From positions 1 to 6,644 of the forward strand of contig JAEZDF010000036.1 of assembly GCA_023429685.1 (NCBI GenBank): a stretch of DNA of 6,644 nt. Reading direction: 5' to 3'. Both the position numbers and the translations under genes were made by a program. Shown here in pieces: positions 5,992 to 6,644 of the stretch (the first letter of the stretch is position 1; each line of letters begins with the position of its first letter). The notes under the pieces were generated by a model. It saw only the letters and a program-made list of their open reading frames with translations. It ran no database searches and had not been told where the DNA came from. The DNA is from Bacillota bacterium. Lineage in GTDB: Bacteria > Bacillota > Clostridia > Oscillospirales > Ruminococcaceae.

Positions 5992-6644
5992 AATACCGTT
6001 TAAGAACTCATCCAACTGTTTTTTATAGTGTTCCTTGTCTATCGCATACACATCGGGATGTGCGGCGGTTTCGTGAATATACAGGCGGTCAAGGGGGTTG
6101 CTTCTCGCTTCATACATCCGCTGCGCGCAGGAATAGGGGATGATTCGGTCTCCTTTTGAGTGGATAAACAGGGTCGGGATATCCCGTCCCGCTCCGCACG
6201 TGGTTTGAACAGGCGCGACGGAGTTTGTGTCAAACCCTATAAACAAGCGGACAATTAGCCGAACCATGGCATATATGGGTCGTGCAAAAAACCCTAATCT
6301 GCGAAGTTGATACAAGATAAAGCCATTGAGCCGATCAAAAGGGCAATCCGCTACGATAAACCGAATATCTTGCTGGTACTCAGCGACGCTAAGTACGGTA
6401 GCGGCACCCATCGAATGCCCCATTAAGCCAAACTCAGCGTTATCGCCGACACGATGGCGTAAATAACTCAACCATGCGGATAAATCGGACTTCTCAAAAT
6501 AACCGTAGGAGCAAACCCGTCCGCCGCTCAGCCCGTGTGCGCGCTGGTCAATGGCAAGCAGATTATAGCCGTGGGCAGTAAACAACGGGGCATACTGTAG
6601 ACCGATGATGTGACTGGCGCGTATACCGTGAACCAGAACCACCG
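5986..6644 (-). CDS. Alpha/beta hydrolase, 5' end outside window
   Basis: The 3' part (at least 218 codons) of a serine hydrolase of the alpha/beta fold. The frame is open to the window edge. The GTG at 6642 is an internal valine in strand VVLVHG, not a start. Counting from it, landmarks are HGIR (5-8, oxyanion region), IDQRAHGLSGG (31-41), nucleophile elbow GHSMG (75-79, Ser77), PTLFIHSKGDRIIP (156-169, acid Asp165) and HETAAHPDVY (190-199, probably His195). The whole triad is therefore present. Residues 104-137 form a hydrophobic and basic cap segment. The layout resembles the BAAT/acyl-CoA thioester hydrolase-like and YqkD/FrsA-type esterases, which usually carry about 80-100 residues, often with an N-terminal membrane anchor, before this point. 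The substrate is unknown. It is convergent with the methyltransferase gene and shares its terminator. Confidence 0.85.
   Translation of the reverse strand, partial: VVLVHGIRASHIIGLQYAPLFTAHGYNLLAIDQRAHGLSGGRVCSYGYFEKSDLSAWLSYLRHRVGDNAEFGLMGHSMGAATVLSVAEYQQDIRFIVADCPFDRLNGFILYQLRRLGFFARPIYAMVRLIVRLFIGFDTNSVAPVQTTCGAGRDIPTLFIHSKGDRIIPYSCAQRMYEARSNPLDRLYIHETAAHPDVYAIDKEHYKKQLDEFLNGIK

Overview
The window looks like chromosomal DNA from a Gram-positive anaerobe of the Clostridia (Bacillota). The reasons are purine-rich Shine-Dalgarno sites, tRNA genes with encoded CCA, a PadR/HAAS regulatory pair, and a large GH94 enzyme whose protein sequence closely resembles, from memory, the cellodextrin phosphorylase of Clostridium thermocellum. 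Genus-level placement is not possible from the sequence alone. I see no phage, transposon, integrase, CRISPR or plasmid genes.

Layout. Positions 1-205 hold the end of a tRNA cluster on the + strand: a 5'-truncated tRNA-Phe(GAA), then tRNA-Gly(GCC) and tRNA-Cys(GCA), closed by a symmetric hairpin terminator (206-239). Converging on this terminator from the - strand is a 986-codon cellodextrin phosphorylase gene (263-3223), apparently a single-gene unit. A 207-bp divergent intergenic region (3224-3430) holds the phosphorylase promoter candidate and two tandem promoter candidates firing rightward. The rightward unit encodes a PadR-family repressor (TTG start at 3431), a six-helix membrane protein with an N-terminal HAAS/permease-prefix domain that overlaps it by 14 nt, and, after 53 nt, a two-domain FkbM-type methyltransferase. 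A bidirectional hairpin (5945-5991) separates this unit from a convergent, 5'-truncated alpha/beta hydrolase gene on the - strand.

How the parts may work together. The phosphorylase would split imported cellodextrins with phosphate in the cytoplasm, saving ATP, but no cognate transporter or cellulase is in view. The PadR and HAAS proteins form a familiar cytoplasmic repressor plus membrane partner module, probably autoregulated: an imperfect 7-N7-7 inverted repeat fills most of the spacer of the near-perfect padR promoter. Whether the methyltransferase belongs functionally to that module, and whether PadR also acts on the divergent phosphorylase gene, is open. I found no clear new system. The most notable points are the compact padR control region and the regulator/membrane protein/methyltransferase arrangement.
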